Assembly (NCBI GenBank): GCA_003021305.1
Contig: PXQN01000040.1
Location: 3,170 to 45,216, forward strand
Reading direction: 5' to 3'
DNA from: Halobacteriales archaeon QH_10_67_22
GTDB lineage: Archaea > Halobacteriota > Halobacteria > Halobacteriales > Haloarculaceae
DNA: 42,047 bases
Part shown: positions 23,268 through 32,671 of the stretch, one piece after another
Position numbering within the stretch: the stretch's first letter is position 1
Layout of the letters: every line of letters starts with the position of its first letter
Position numbers and translations under genes: made by a program
The notes under the pieces: model-generated
What the model was told of the DNA's origin: nothing
Database searches by the model: none
Seen by the model: only the letters and a program-made list of their open reading frames with translations

Positions 23268-24851
23268 TCAGTCGTCCAGCGAGATCTGGGTGATCTTCGT
23301 GATACGGTCGTCGTCGAGCAGTCGGTCGACGGCGTCCTCGGGGACGGGGTCGTCGAGACTGTAGACGGTGAGTGCCTCGCCGCCGATGGTCTCGCGGCCG
23401 TTGAACATGCCGGCGATGTTGACCTCGGCCTCGCCCAGCACCGTCCCGATAAACCCGATCACGCCGGGGACATCCTGGTTACGGGCGACGAGCATGTGGC
23501 CGCTGGGGATAGCGTCAACGCGGAAGCCGTCGATACGGACGATGCGGGCCTCGCCGTCGGTGAACTGGGTGCCCGACACCGCGACGGACTCGTCCTCGCC
23601 GGCCACGCGGACGGTGACAACGCTCTGGAAGTCCTCGGCCTGGCGGGTCTTTGACTCGGTCACGTCGATGCCGCGGTTCTCGGCGATACCGGGGGCGTTG
23701 ACCGCGTTGACCGACCCGACGAGGGGTTCGAACACGCCCTTCAGGGCGTTGGCGGTCACCAGTTCGACGTCGTAGTCGGCGACGTCGCCGGCGTACTCGA
23801 CTTCGACCTCGGAGACGCGGCCGTCGAACAGTTCGACCGCGACGGTCCCGGCGGTCTCGACCAGGTCCAGGTATGGCCGGATCTGGCGGAAGACGGACTC
23901 GTCGACCGAAGGTGCGTTCAGGGCGTTGACGACGGGTTCGCCCGCGAAGGCGGCGAGGATCTGGTCGGCCGTGGAGGTGGCGACGTTCTCTTGGGCGGCC
24001 TCCGTCGAGGCGCCCAGGTGCGGGGTCACGATGACGTCGTCGACGTCCAGCAACGGGTTGTCGGGGTCGACCGGTTCCGCCGCGAACACGTCGACGGCGG
24101 CACCGTTGAGCGTCCCGTCGGCGACGGCCTCGGCGAGTGCGGGTTCGTCGACGATCCCTCCGCGAGCGCAGTTGATGACGTACCCGCCCGCCAGCAGGTC
24201 CAGTTCGTCGCGCCCGATCATGTTCTCGGTCTCGTCGGTCAGGGGCGTGTGGACCGTGACGAAGTCGGCCCGTTCGAGACACGCCTCGAGGGAGTCGACC
24301 AGGTCGGCGCCGAACTGGTCGGCCCGCTCCTGGCTGATGTACGGGTCGTAGGTGACGACGTCCATGCCGAGGTTCCCCAGGCGCTTTGCGACCTCCTGGC
24401 CGACCCGGCCGAAGCCGACGACGCCCAGCGTCTTCCCGTTGAGTTCCGTGCCCAGGAACTCGCCTTTGGCCCAGTCGCCGGCCCGCAGACGCTGGTGGGC
24501 CTGGGGGATCGACCGCGCAGTGGCAAACGCCATCGCGACCGAGTGTTCCGCGGCCGCGCGGACGTTGCCCTGAGGGGCGTTGGCGACGATCACGCCGTGG
24601 TCGGTCGCCGCGTCGATGTCGATGTTGTCGACGCCGATGCCGGCCCGCCCGACGATCTGCAGGTCGGGCGCGGCCGCGAACACCGCCTCGGTCACCTCGG
24701 TCCCCGACCGGACGACCAGGGCGTTGGCGTCCGCGACCGCCGCCAGCAGTTCGTCGCCCTCGACGTCGTAGGCGGTCTCGACTTCGTGACCCGCCGCTCG
24801 CAGTCGCGCCAGCCCCGCCTCCGCGACGGGGTCTGTCACCAGTACCTTCAT
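23268..24851 (-). CDS. serA: D-3-phosphoglycerate dehydrogenase
   Basis: A 527-residue enzyme catalysing the first step of serine synthesis, 3-phosphoglycerate to 3-phosphohydroxypyruvate with NAD. The domain order is typical of the long form: substrate domain, Rossmann domain (LGVVGFGRVGQEVAKRLGNL) with NCARGGIVDEPAL and the catalytic His in VTPHLGASTEAAQEN. Then comes the allosteric substrate-binding domain (from about residue 310) and a C-terminal ACT domain (ARNQDVPGVIGFIGTVLGEA) for serine feedback. Start is ATG 24851 (MKVLVTDPVAEAG); a start three codons upstream is possible. A TATA-like GTTATACC lies about 27 bases upstream. Confidence 0.97.
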   Translation of the reverse strand: MKVLVTDPVAEAGLARLRAAGHEVETAYDVEGDELLAAVADANALVVRSGTEVTEAVFAAAPDLQIVGRAGIGVDNIDIDAATDHGVIVANAPQGNVRAAAEHSVAMAFATARSIPQAHQRLRAGDWAKGEFLGTELNGKTLGVVGFGRVGQEVAKRLGNLGMDVVTYDPYISQERADQFGADLVDSLEACLERADFVTVHTPLTDETENMIGRDELDLLAGGYVINCARGGIVDEPALAEAVADGTLNGAAVDVFAAEPVDPDNPLLDVDDVIVTPHLGASTEAAQENVATSTADQILAAFAGEPVVNALNAPSVDESVFRQIRPYLDLVETAGTVAVELFDGRVSEVEVEYAGDVADYDVELVTANALKGVFEPLVGSVNAVNAPGIAENRGIDVTESKTRQAEDFQSVVTVRVAGEDESVAVSGTQFTDGEARIVRIDGFRVDAIPSGHMLVARNQDVPGVIGFIGTVLGEAEVNIAGMFNGRETIGGEALTVYSLDDPVPEDAVDRLLDDDRITKITQISLDD

Positions 24852-25013
24852 GCGCGACACATCCGAGTCGGCGGGTATAACGCTTGTTTTTCCACCGCGT
24901 CTCGACCGTCACAGTCGACAGTATCGGGCCGGAACGGACACACGGCGCTGGCCGGTCTTCAGCGGGCCACACCCGGGGCTACTCGGTGAGAAGCGAGGCG
25001 AAAAAGCAAAGCG

Positions 25014-25181
25014 TTACCGCCAGGCCGGGAGCGAAGCGGCGTCCTCGAGCGGTACCGTGAGATATGCGCCGTCGCGACTGATGTCGGCGATGACGAACGT
25101 CTCGGTGGGACCGTCTTCGACCGAGGCCATGACCTCGGGACTCGTTGCCACCTCGGCTTCAGCGACCGTGTCCGTCGCCAT
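25014..25181 (-). CDS. Short acidic haloarchaeal protein (DUF7556-like)
   Basis: A 55-residue protein, MATDTVAEAEVATSPEVMAS, then TETFVIADISRDGAYLTVPL and the ending SLPAWR. Small proteins ending in xFVIADISxDxAxLxxP...WR recur in haloarchaea, and I recall them as DUF7556 (from memory). A TATA-like TTTATACTA on the minus strand (about 25205-25213) is well spaced from the ATG at 25181. Function unknown. Confidence 0.7.
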   Translation of the reverse strand: MATDTVAEAEVATSPEVMASVEDGPTETFVIADISRDGAYLTVPLEDAASLPAWR

Positions 25182-25406
25182 GCATGTGAATATGTAACAA
25201 CGTAGTATAAACCTGCCGGAACAGTTCTCATATCTTGTAACAGGACCGGAAGACGACCGTCGGACTACGGTGGAATACTCGGTGGTTGGCGAACCAGTTC
25301 GAATTCTGATATGCGTCGGAGACCGCGGGTCGAGCGGGCCGGGAGCGCCCGAGAGCGGTATTGAAAGTGAAGGACTTAGTATACGGGGGTCGGAATGGTT
25401 CCCACT

Positions 25407-26255
25407 ATGAACGTCGCAGACGTCATGACGGCCCGCGAGGACCTCGTCACCGTCGAAATCCCGGGCACGCGTGACGACGTCCTCGAGTACCTCCAGGAAC
25501 GGACCTTCTCGTCGGTTCCCGTCGTCAAGGACGACGACGCGGGCGAGCAGTTCCGGGGACTGGTCACGCGGGACGCCCTGATCGACAGACCCGACGAGGA
25601 CCAGCTGGCGTTGCTCGTCGAGGAAGTCCCGACAGTCACGGCCGACACGAGCACCGAGGAACTCGCAGAGCTGATGCTCGCCGAGCACGCCCGTCGGGTG
25701 CCCGTGGTCGACGGCCAGCTGAACGGTATCGTCACCATCACCGACGTGGTCCGTGCCATCGCCGCCGGTGACGCCGCGGGGGACGCCCAGGTCGGCGAGC
25801 TGGCCCGCCGGGACGTCAACTGCGTCTACGAGGGGACGCCACTGCTGGTCGCCGAACGCGAACTCGCCCACGCGGACGTTCCATACGGGGTCGCGCTCGA
25901 CGACGAGGGGGAGCTGTCGGGGATGCTCACCGAGGTGGACATCATCGACGTCGCCCGCGTCGTCGAGGGCGAGGAAGACACCGGCGAGAGCATCGCCAGC
26001 GACGACAACGACTGGAAGTGGGAGTCGGTCAAGGCCGTCGGGAACAGCTACATGCCCACCCGCAACGTCGAGTTGCCGACGGGACCCGTCTCGGAGTTCA
26101 TGACCGCCGACCTGATCACCGTCAGCGGGAACCGTACCGCCCACGAGGTCGCCCGGACCATGATCGAACACGACATCGAGCAGGTCCCGCTGGTCGCTGG
26201 CGGCGACCTCGGGGGGGTCGTGCGGGACATGGACCTCCTGGAGGCGCTGGGATGA
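25407..26255 (+). CDS. Protein with four CBS domains
   Basis: A 282-residue protein of two CBS pairs: VADVMTAREDLVTVEIPGTR to LVTRDALID, VPTVTADTSTEELAELMLAE to IVTITDVVRAI, then a third repeat (residues 135-190, MLTEVDIIDVARV) and a fourth (VSEFMTADLITVSG to GVVRDMDLLEAL). CBS pairs bind adenosine nucleotides and regulate partner proteins. It overlaps glyS by ATGA, so it may be co-expressed with glycyl-tRNA synthetase, but a direct link is not shown. Start is ATG 25407. Confidence 0.92.
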   Translation: MNVADVMTAREDLVTVEIPGTRDDVLEYLQERTFSSVPVVKDDDAGEQFRGLVTRDALIDRPDEDQLALLVEEVPTVTADTSTEELAELMLAEHARRVPVVDGQLNGIVTITDVVRAIAAGDAAGDAQVGELARRDVNCVYEGTPLLVAERELAHADVPYGVALDDEGELSGMLTEVDIIDVARVVEGEEDTGESIASDDNDWKWESVKAVGNSYMPTRNVELPTGPVSEFMTADLITVSGNRTAHEVARTMIEHDIEQVPLVAGGDLGGVVRDMDLLEALG

Positions 26256-27977
26256 CCGACCTGGTCGAGCTAGCCAAACGACGGGGCTTTTTCCTCGGGA
26301 CCGCCGGCGCCTACGGCGGCGTCGCCGGCTTCTACACCTTCGGTCCCCAGGGCGCCAGCCTCAAGGACAACATCGAGAACGCCTGGCGCGACCGCTTCAC
26401 AGTGCAAGAGGGCAACATGGAGATCGACGCCCCGACGGTGATGCCCGAACCCGTCTTCGAGGCGTCGGGCCACCTCGACGGCTTCGACGACATGCTCGTC
26501 GAGTGTCCCGACTGTGGCGAGTCCCACCGCGCCGACCACGTCGTCGAGGACAACACCGACATCGAAGAGGCCGAAGGGCTGCCGGTCGAACGCGTCGAGG
26601 AGGTCATCGCCGAGTACGAACTCGTCTGTCCGACGTGTGGCGCGGGCCTGGCCGGCCGGGCCGTCGAGGCGTTCAACCTCATGTTCGAGACGACGATCGG
26701 TCCGGGAACGTCGTCGCCGGGCTACCTGCGCCCCGAGACCGCACAGGGCATCTTCGTCGAGTTCCCACAGCTCAGCGAGTACGCCCGCGGGCAGCTCCCC
26801 TTCGGCGTCACTCAGATCGGCCGGGCCTACCGCAACGAGATCAGCCCCCGGAAGTCGCTGTTGCGGGTCCGGGAGTTCACCCAGGCCGAGCTCGAACTGT
26901 TCATCGACCCCGAGGAAGACGAGCCCGACCTCTCGCCGGTCGCGGACGTGACCGCGCCTTTCTACAGTGCCACCGAGCAGAACCGCGAGGACGGCGGGGC
27001 CCGAGAGCTGACGGTCGGGGAGGCCCACGAGGAGGGCATCGTCGCCGACCCCTGGATCGCCTACTATCTGGGTGTGGCCACGCAGTGGTACGAGCGCGTC
27101 GGCGTCGACATGGACCGGTTCCGGTACCGCCAGCACCGCTCCGGGGAGCGGGCCCACTACGCGGCCGACTGCTGGGACGCCGAGGGCGAGGTCGACGGCG
27201 ACTGGATCGAACTCGCCGGATTCGCCTACCGTGCGGACTACGACCTCTCGAAACACGACGAGTACTCCGACGAGTCCTACACCGTCTTCAAACAGTACGA
27301 CGAACCGGTGACCGTCGAGCGACCGACGGTCGACCCCGACATGAGCGTCCTCGGACCGGAGTTCGGCGGCGCGGCGGGCGCGGTCGCCGACGCGCTCGAA
27401 ACGCGACGTGCCCGTCGAGGCGACCGGCTTCGCCGTCGAAGAGGTCACCGAGTCGGGCGAACACGTCACGCCCCACGTCGTCGAGCCCTCGCTGGGCATC
27501 GACCGGACGCTGTACACGGTGCTGGACCACTCCTACCGGACCGACGAGGTCGACGGGGAGGAACGTATCTACCTCACACTCCCGCCGGCGGTCGCACCGA
27601 CCACAGTTGGGGTGTTCCCGCTGATGGACCGGGACGGCCTGGGCGAGCGCGCCCGGGAAGTCGCAACGGACCTCCGCGAGCGCGGGCTGTCGGTCGCCTA
27701 CGACGACTCGGGGGCCATCGGGCGGCGGTACCGCCGCCAGGACGAGGTCGGCACCCCCTTCTGTGTCACCGTCGACTACACGACTATCGGCGAGAGCGAG
27801 GACGAGAAGAGCGAGACGCGGAGCGTCTCTGAGAGCGCGAGCGGTGACGAACCGCGAGCGGACACCGTCACCGTCCGCGAGCGCGACACGACCGAACAGG
27901 CGCGGGTCCACGTCGACGAACTGGCCGACGTGCTCGAAGCGCTCAGGGACGGCGACCGCTCGTTCGCGGACCTGTAA
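26252..27977 (+). CDS. glyS: Glycyl-tRNA synthetase, frameshifted by internal deletion
   Basis: Archaeal/eukaryotic-type class II GlyRS that charges tRNA-Gly. The N-terminal part is intact: LVELAKRRGFFLGTAGAYGG, a CPDCGE/CPTCGA zinc site, motif 1 region RPETAQGIFVEFPQL, motif 2 FRNEISPRK-like (YRNEISPRKSLLRVREFTQA). At residue 384 (about 27401-27405) the frame changes. After the join the motif 3 region (VVEPSLGIDRTLYTVL) and anticodon-binding domain (APTTVGVFPLMDRDGLGERA, GRRYRRQDEVGTPFCVTVDY) continue in another frame to TAA at 27977. From memory, roughly 25 residues are lost. This enzyme is normally essential and single-copy, so a gap in the sequence is likelier than a true mutation. It overlaps its neighbours at both ends. 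Confidence 0.92.
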
Positions 27978-28582
27978 TGGAGGAGGTGGTCAGGCGGCTG
28001 GTCCACGCCAGCACGAGCGTCGTCCCGCTCTCGTACGTGTTCGTCGACGCCGTCACCTGGCCCCGACTTCAGGCGTTTCTGGTCGTCGCCATGGTCGTCG
28101 CTACCGGACTGGAAGCGGTGCGGATCGCCGTCGGCCTCGACTGGTGGATCTTCCGGCGACTCACCCGCGAGTACGAGGAGGACAACCCCGCCGGGTACTT
28201 CCTCGGGGCCGTCGGGATGACCGCAGTCGCGATCGCCTTCCCGCCGACGACGGCGTCGCTGGTGCCCGGCCCCGGCCCGTCGCCGGTTGCGGTCCCGGCG
28301 ATGCTCATGCTGACCGTCGCCGACCCCGTCAGCGGCCTGCTCGGGTCGGGCGACCTGGAGGGGGTCAAACAGGGATGGGTGTTGCTGGCGACGTTCGGCG
28401 TCGCGACGCTGCTGGCGGTGCCTTTCGTCCCTTCGATGGTCGCCGTCGCGGGCGGGGTCGCCGCCACCTTCGCCGACGGCGTCAAACCCGTCGTCCGGGG
28501 CCACGTCGTCGACGACAATCTCTCTATCCCGGTGCTGTCGGCCGTCGTGATGTTCGTCGTCGCCACCGCACTCGGGATCTGA
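27977..28582 (+). CDS. Dolichol kinase-like membrane protein
   Basis: A 201-residue polytopic membrane protein of the SEC59/cytidylyltransferase-like family. It has the N-terminal VRRLVHASTSVVPLSYVF, the RREYEEDNPAGYF-type segment (LTREYEEDNPAGYFLGAVGM), LMLTVADPVSGLLGS and the signature FADGVKPVVRGHVVDDNLSI. Such enzymes phosphorylate dolichol, the lipid carrier for protein N-glycosylation. The start A overlaps the glyS stop. Coupling with the glyS unit is likely. Confidence 0.88.
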   Translation: MEEVVRRLVHASTSVVPLSYVFVDAVTWPRLQAFLVVAMVVATGLEAVRIAVGLDWWIFRRLTREYEEDNPAGYFLGAVGMTAVAIAFPPTTASLVPGPGPSPVAVPAMLMLTVADPVSGLLGSGDLEGVKQGWVLLATFGVATLLAVPFVPSMVAVAGGVAATFADGVKPVVRGHVVDDNLSIPVLSAVVMFVVATALGI

Positions 28583-28676
28583 CGGCCGTTCGAACCGTGA
28601 GTCGCCGAGACACCGGGCGACCACTTCCGCCCTGGTACGCGAACGCTTAACGTCGGCGAGAGCAAACGGAGTCCTA

Positions 28677-31205
28677 ATGGCACGGGCCGATGACGGCGAG
28701 TCGATCGACCGGCCGCTCGTCGTCGACTGCGCCCTCGAGCACCGGGAGTACCAGCGCCAGCTGGCCGAAGCCGCCCTGACCGACCACACGCTGGTCTGTC
28801 TCCCCACAGGGCTGGGCAAGACCGCCGTCAGCCTGCTGGTCACCGCCGAGCGACTCGCGGGCGACGTCGTCAACAAGTCGCTGTTGCTGGCCCCGACCAA
28901 GCCGCTGGTCACCCAGCACGCCGAGTTCTACCGGGCGGCGCTCGATATCGCCGACGACGAGGTGGTCGTCTACACGGGCGAGACCCGCCCCGACGACCGC
29001 GCCGACCTCTGGACTGGCGCGCGGGTCGTCGTCGCCACGCCCGAAGTCGTCGAGAACGACCTCGTCGGCTCGCGGGTCGACCTAACCGACGTGGTCCACT
29101 GCACGTTCGACGAGTGTCACCGCGCGACCGGCGACTACGCCTACAACTACATCGCCGAGCGCTACCACGACGAGGCCCGCGACCCGCTCGTGACCGGGAT
29201 GAGTGCCTCCCCCGGCGACGACGAGGAGGCGATCCTGACTGTGTGTTCCAACCTCGGCCTCCGCCAGGTCGAGGTGATGACCGACGAGGACGCCGACGTC
29301 GCGGAGTACACCCACCGGACCGACGTCCAGTGGGAACGCGTCGAACTCCCCGAGTCAGTCGTCGAGATACGGGACGCGCTCAACGAGGTGATCCGCGAGC
29401 GGTTGACCGAGCTCAAGGAACTGGGCGTCACGTCGACGACCCGGCCCGACGTCTCCGAGCGGGAAATCCAGAAGATCCAGGGGAAACTCCGGGAGTTGAT
29501 GGACAGCGACCAGTCCGAGGGGTACGAGGGGATGAGCTACCTCGCGGAAGTACGGAAGTTGCGGACCGCCGTCACGTACGCCGAGACCCAGAGCGTCGAG
29601 TCGTTGCGGCGGTACTTCGAGCGCCAGAAACAGGCCGCCCGCGCCTCCGGGGCCTCGAAGGCCGACCAGCGGATGGTCTCGGACCCCAAAGTGCGCGAGG
29701 CGGTCCGGAAGGCCGAGGCCTACGACGACCTGCACCCGAAGTTCCGGCGGGCGCGCGAGCACTTCGAGACCCGGAAGTTCGTCGGCCAGTCCGACACCGA
29801 GGGCAGCGACGGGATGACCCAGACCCGGCAACAGGAGACCCTGGAGGCGTTCCGCGACGGCGAGTTCGAAGTGCTGGTCTCGACGTCGGTCGCCGAGGAG
29901 GGACTGGACGTGCCGGAAGTCGACCTCGTGCTCTTTTACGAACCCGTCCCGACGGCGATCCGCGCCATCCAGCGCAAGGGCCGGACCGGCCGACAGACCG
30001 AAGGCGCCGTGACGGTCCTGCTCGCCGAGGACACCCGCGACGAGGCGTACTTCTGGAAGGCCCGGCGCGACCAGAAACGGATGCGCGAGGAACTGCGCTC
30101 GCTCAAGTCCGTCGCCGACCGGATCGAAGCCGCGATGCACGAACAGAGCGGGATCGACGCCTTCGCCGCCGCCGACCCCCCGACCGGACCGTCCCGGGAC
30201 GGCGAACCCGCCGGCGGAACCGGGGAGACGACTGGCGACGACGGGGTTCCACCTGAAACAGGGGGCGAAGACGCGACCGACTTACAACCGTCCGGTAGCG
30301 ATGGCGCGCCGACCAGCTCGGGGCCGGCTCGTGAAACGGCGGCCGGGGCGACAGAGAGCGACGACGGCGATGGACAGGCGGGACTCGACGCGTTCGCTGG
30401 TGGGGACGGTTCGGGGGAGACGGGAGAGGGTGGCAAAGCGCCCGGCGGCGACGGCGGAGCGGCCGATAGTGAAGCAATCGACGGCGACAGCGGAGCGACC
30501 GACGGCGAGGACGGGGAGTCGGGGACGGTACCGACACCGGGCGGAGACGACGCGGTCGAAGTCGTCGTCGACCAGCGGGAACTCGACGCACCGATCGCCA
30601 AGGACCTCTCGCGGCGGGACGGCCTGGAGACCCGTCTGGAGACGCTGGCGGTCGGTGACTACGTGCTCTCGGACCGGGTCGTCGTCGAGCGCAAGACTGT
30701 CGCGGACTTCCTGGACACGCTGACCGGCGACGACGAGCGCTCGCTGTTCGAGCAGGCCAAAGACGCCACCCGCTACTACGCCCGGCCGGTGGTCGTCCTC
30801 GAAGGAGCCGACCTCTACGAACAGCGCAACGTCCACCCCAACGCGATCCAGGGGGCGCTGGCCTCGCTGACGGTCGATTTCGGCGCAAGCGTCCTCCGGA
30901 CGACCGACGCCGACGAGACGGCGGCGCTCATCGAGGCCATCGCGACCCGCGAACAGGAAGAGTCCGACCGCACCGTCAGCGTCCACGGCGAGAAGTCCTC
31001 GAAGACCCTCGCCGAACAACAGGAGTACGTCGTCGCCTCCGTCGCCGAAGTCGGGCCGGTCACCGCCCAGTCGCTGCTCGCCGAACTGGGCAGCGTCGAG
31101 GCCGTCGTGACCGCCGACGCCGACGAACTCCAGACGGCCGAGGGGGTCGGCGAAGTGACCGCACAGCGCATCCGGGAAGTCGTCGGCAGTGACTACGACG
31201 GCTGA
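28677..31205 (+). CDS. hef: Hef helicase/nuclease, in-frame loss of helicase motif IV region
   Basis: An 842-residue ERCC4/XPF-type protein related to FANCM that acts on stalled forks and branched DNA. The helicase part has Walker A LPTGLGKT (to residue 49), DECH at 145-148, SASPG, and VSTSVAEEGLDVPEVD with QRKGRTGRQT. A long acidic linker (about 495-620) is followed by the nuclease domain with ERK at 671-673 and two helix-hairpin-helix motifs (AEVGPVTAQSLLAELG and TAEGVGEVTAQRI). At residue 359-361 the protein reads LHPKFRRAREHFETRKFVGQ; comparison with Pyrococcus Hef shows that about 32 residues, including the motif IV phrase IIVFTNYRETA, are missing without frame change. Function as a helicase may be lost. 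Confidence 0.93.
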   Translation: MARADDGESIDRPLVVDCALEHREYQRQLAEAALTDHTLVCLPTGLGKTAVSLLVTAERLAGDVVNKSLLLAPTKPLVTQHAEFYRAALDIADDEVVVYTGETRPDDRADLWTGARVVVATPEVVENDLVGSRVDLTDVVHCTFDECHRATGDYAYNYIAERYHDEARDPLVTGMSASPGDDEEAILTVCSNLGLRQVEVMTDEDADVAEYTHRTDVQWERVELPESVVEIRDALNEVIRERLTELKELGVTSTTRPDVSEREIQKIQGKLRELMDSDQSEGYEGMSYLAEVRKLRTAVTYAETQSVESLRRYFERQKQAARASGASKADQRMVSDPKVREAVRKAEAYDDLHPKFRRAREHFETRKFVGQSDTEGSDGMTQTRQQETLEAFRDGEFEVLVSTSVAEEGLDVPEVDLVLFYEPVPTAIRAIQRKGRTGRQTEGAVTVLLAEDTRDEAYFWKARRDQKRMREELRSLKSVADRIEAAMHEQSGIDAFAAADPPTGPSRDGEPAGGTGETTGDDGVPPETGGEDATDLQPSGSDGAPTSSGPARETAAGATESDDGDGQAGLDAFAGGDGSGETGEGGKAPGGDGGAADSEAIDGDSGATDGEDGESGTVPTPGGDDAVEVVVDQRELDAPIAKDLSRRDGLETRLETLAVGDYVLSDRVVVERKTVADFLDTLTGDDERSLFEQAKDATRYYARPVVVLEGADLYEQRNVHPNAIQGALASLTVDFGASVLRTTDADETAALIEAIATREQEESDRTVSVHGEKSSKTLAEQQEYVVASVAEVGPVTAQSLLAELGSVEAVVTADADELQTAEGVGEVTAQRIREVVGSDYDG

Positions 31206-31504
31206 CCGACTCCCGCGGGGGAGTCGAGACAGCGAGAGCGATCCGCCCTCAGATCAGCGACCCGGGCGTGCCGGCCGACCCCGACTCGGAGTCGGATTCC
31301 GACGAGTGGCCCTCGAGGACGTACAAGCACTGTTCTCTGTGACTGTCGAGGGAGAACCCACCTGGTTCTTTCGGAGGAGACCGCGAACGGGTCGACGCCG
31401 CCGACAGCGAACCCCGAGACCCCGGGACGGCGGTGCCCGAACCCCGCGGGCCGCGGGGCCCCGGACGACCGAGCCGGTACCGACCCCCATCGTTTCGAGT
31501 CGAG
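31206..31504. other. Intergenic stretch without an intact gene
   Basis: No intact gene. On the minus strand a short open phrase (HREQCLYVLEGHSSESDSES, ending at about 31251) could be the end of a lost gene. At the 3' end (31482-31508) there is an origin-box-like sequence (CCCATCGTTTCGAGTCGAG) just before the redoxin start. Nothing else seen. Confidence 0.35.
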
Positions 31505-32008
31505 ATGGAGTGGATCGTCAGGTTCGACTGTCCCGCTGGGGGCCCAGACCACGGGACAGTGACCAGCGACGACCTCGCGGCGGAGTTCGACGCGGTCGTC
31601 GTCGTCCTGTTGCGCGACCATTTCTGCCAGCTGTCGCGGGAGCGCGCCCAGGCCTACAGCGACGCCGTCGGGGTGTTCGGCGACGAGAACGTCGCCGTCG
31701 TGGCGGCGCTGCCCGACACCGTCGACCGGGCCGGCTACTGGCGGGAACGCTACGACCTCGTGTTTCCGGTGCTCGCTGACTCGACGGCCCACGCGAGCAG
31801 CGGGGACACCGGGACCGCGATGACCGACGGGACCACTCGCTTCGACGACTTCGCCGACGTCGAGACCGGCGTGGACTCACTCCCCGCTGTCGGTGTGTTG
31901 AACGCCGAGTCGTCGATGCCCCGACTCGTCCACGCCGAGGGTGGAGAGACGATCCAGGAGTGTCCCGAACCCGAGGAGACGCTGGCAGTCGTCCGGGAGT
32001 TAGTATAG
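31505..32008 (+). CDS. Redoxin-like protein with a single Cys
   Basis: A 167-residue thioredoxin-fold protein of the AhpC/TSA-like haloarchaeal group. The core is DLAAEFDAVVVVLLRDHFCQ, then VAVVAALPDTVDRAGYWRER and YDLVFPVLADSTAHASSGDT. Where related proteins have two Cys (FCxxCRxQ), this one has FCQLSRERAQ, so the second Cys is Ser. Activity would therefore be one-Cys or lost. ATG 31505 (MEWIVRFDCPAGG) is preferred over an upstream start, which gives a low-complexity N-terminus. It overlaps the convergent p27-like gene by nine bases. Confidence 0.65.
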   Translation: MEWIVRFDCPAGGPDHGTVTSDDLAAEFDAVVVVLLRDHFCQLSRERAQAYSDAVGVFGDENVAVVAALPDTVDRAGYWRERYDLVFPVLADSTAHASSGDTGTAMTDGTTRFDDFADVETGVDSLPAVGVLNAESSMPRLVHAEGGETIQECPEPEETLAVVRELV

Positions 32009-32547
32009 GGCCGCCAGCGTCTCGGCCGCCTCGCGTGCTGCGGCGAGGTGGTCTTTCGCGCGGCGGGGGTCGTCACACGTTTCCGCCTGCCTGGCCTGGG
32101 TGTACAGCGTCCGCACCAGCGACGCCCGGGCGTCGGCTAGCGGGTCCTCGGACTGTGGGGCCGGTCGTGACGCCGGTCGGTCGGCCGGTATGTCCGTGTC
32201 GGCTCCACCCGCCGGGGACGCCGTCGTCTCCCGGCCCCCGCGTCGTCGGTCGTTTCGGCGGCCGTCTCGCCGTTGGCCGTCGCGCCGGAACCCGCCTCGG
32301 TCTCGCCGTCGGGGGTCGCGTCGGCGGCCGCCTCGGCGTCCGTGACGACCTCCTGGCAGGTGGGACAGAACTCCTCGCCGTCGTACCGGAAGATAGGGTC
32401 GCCACAGTCCTCACAGTGGGCGTTGGTCATGGTTGCGCCCTTGAGGAGGAGTTCGCTCATCTGTTCTGTCGCCTCGCGTTTCTCCTGGTCGCGCTCGTAC
32501 TTCTCGCGCAGGCGCTCGCGCTCGGCTTCCTTGTCGAAGTCGCTCAT
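32000..32547 (-). CDS. Autoantigen p27-type zinc-ribbon protein, frameshifted
   Basis: Homologue of the Sjogren syndrome/scleroderma autoantigen 1 family. The start at 32547 ([20 protein letters not shown]) is a charged helix, followed by [18 protein letters not shown] and a zinc ribbon (CEDCG ... FCPTC). A long acidic Ala/Thr/Gly linker follows. The conserved C-terminal helix ([40 protein letters not shown], ending at TAA 32000) is in a different frame. The frames join in a G-rich run near 32230-32243, where one added base would restore one protein. A one-base sequencing error is the simplest explanation. Confidence 0.75.
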
Positions 32548-32671
32548 ATCAGTATGGATGTGTCCTGCGGGGGAAAAGGGCGTCGGCGCGGAGGAGAGGG
32601 GGGTCGGCGGCGAGCCACCGGCAGCGGGTTTCGACACGCTTAACCAGCGACGCGCGGCAGTTCAAGGTGGT

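Noticed and set aside
23991-24989. Long open frame antisense to serA
   Set aside because: No recognisable domain, typical shadow composition, and serA on the other strand is complete.
25014-26171. A 385-residue minus-strand frame ending in the small DUF7556-like protein
   Set aside because: Most of it is antisense to the CBS protein; only the last 55 residues have a promoter and a protein-like sequence.
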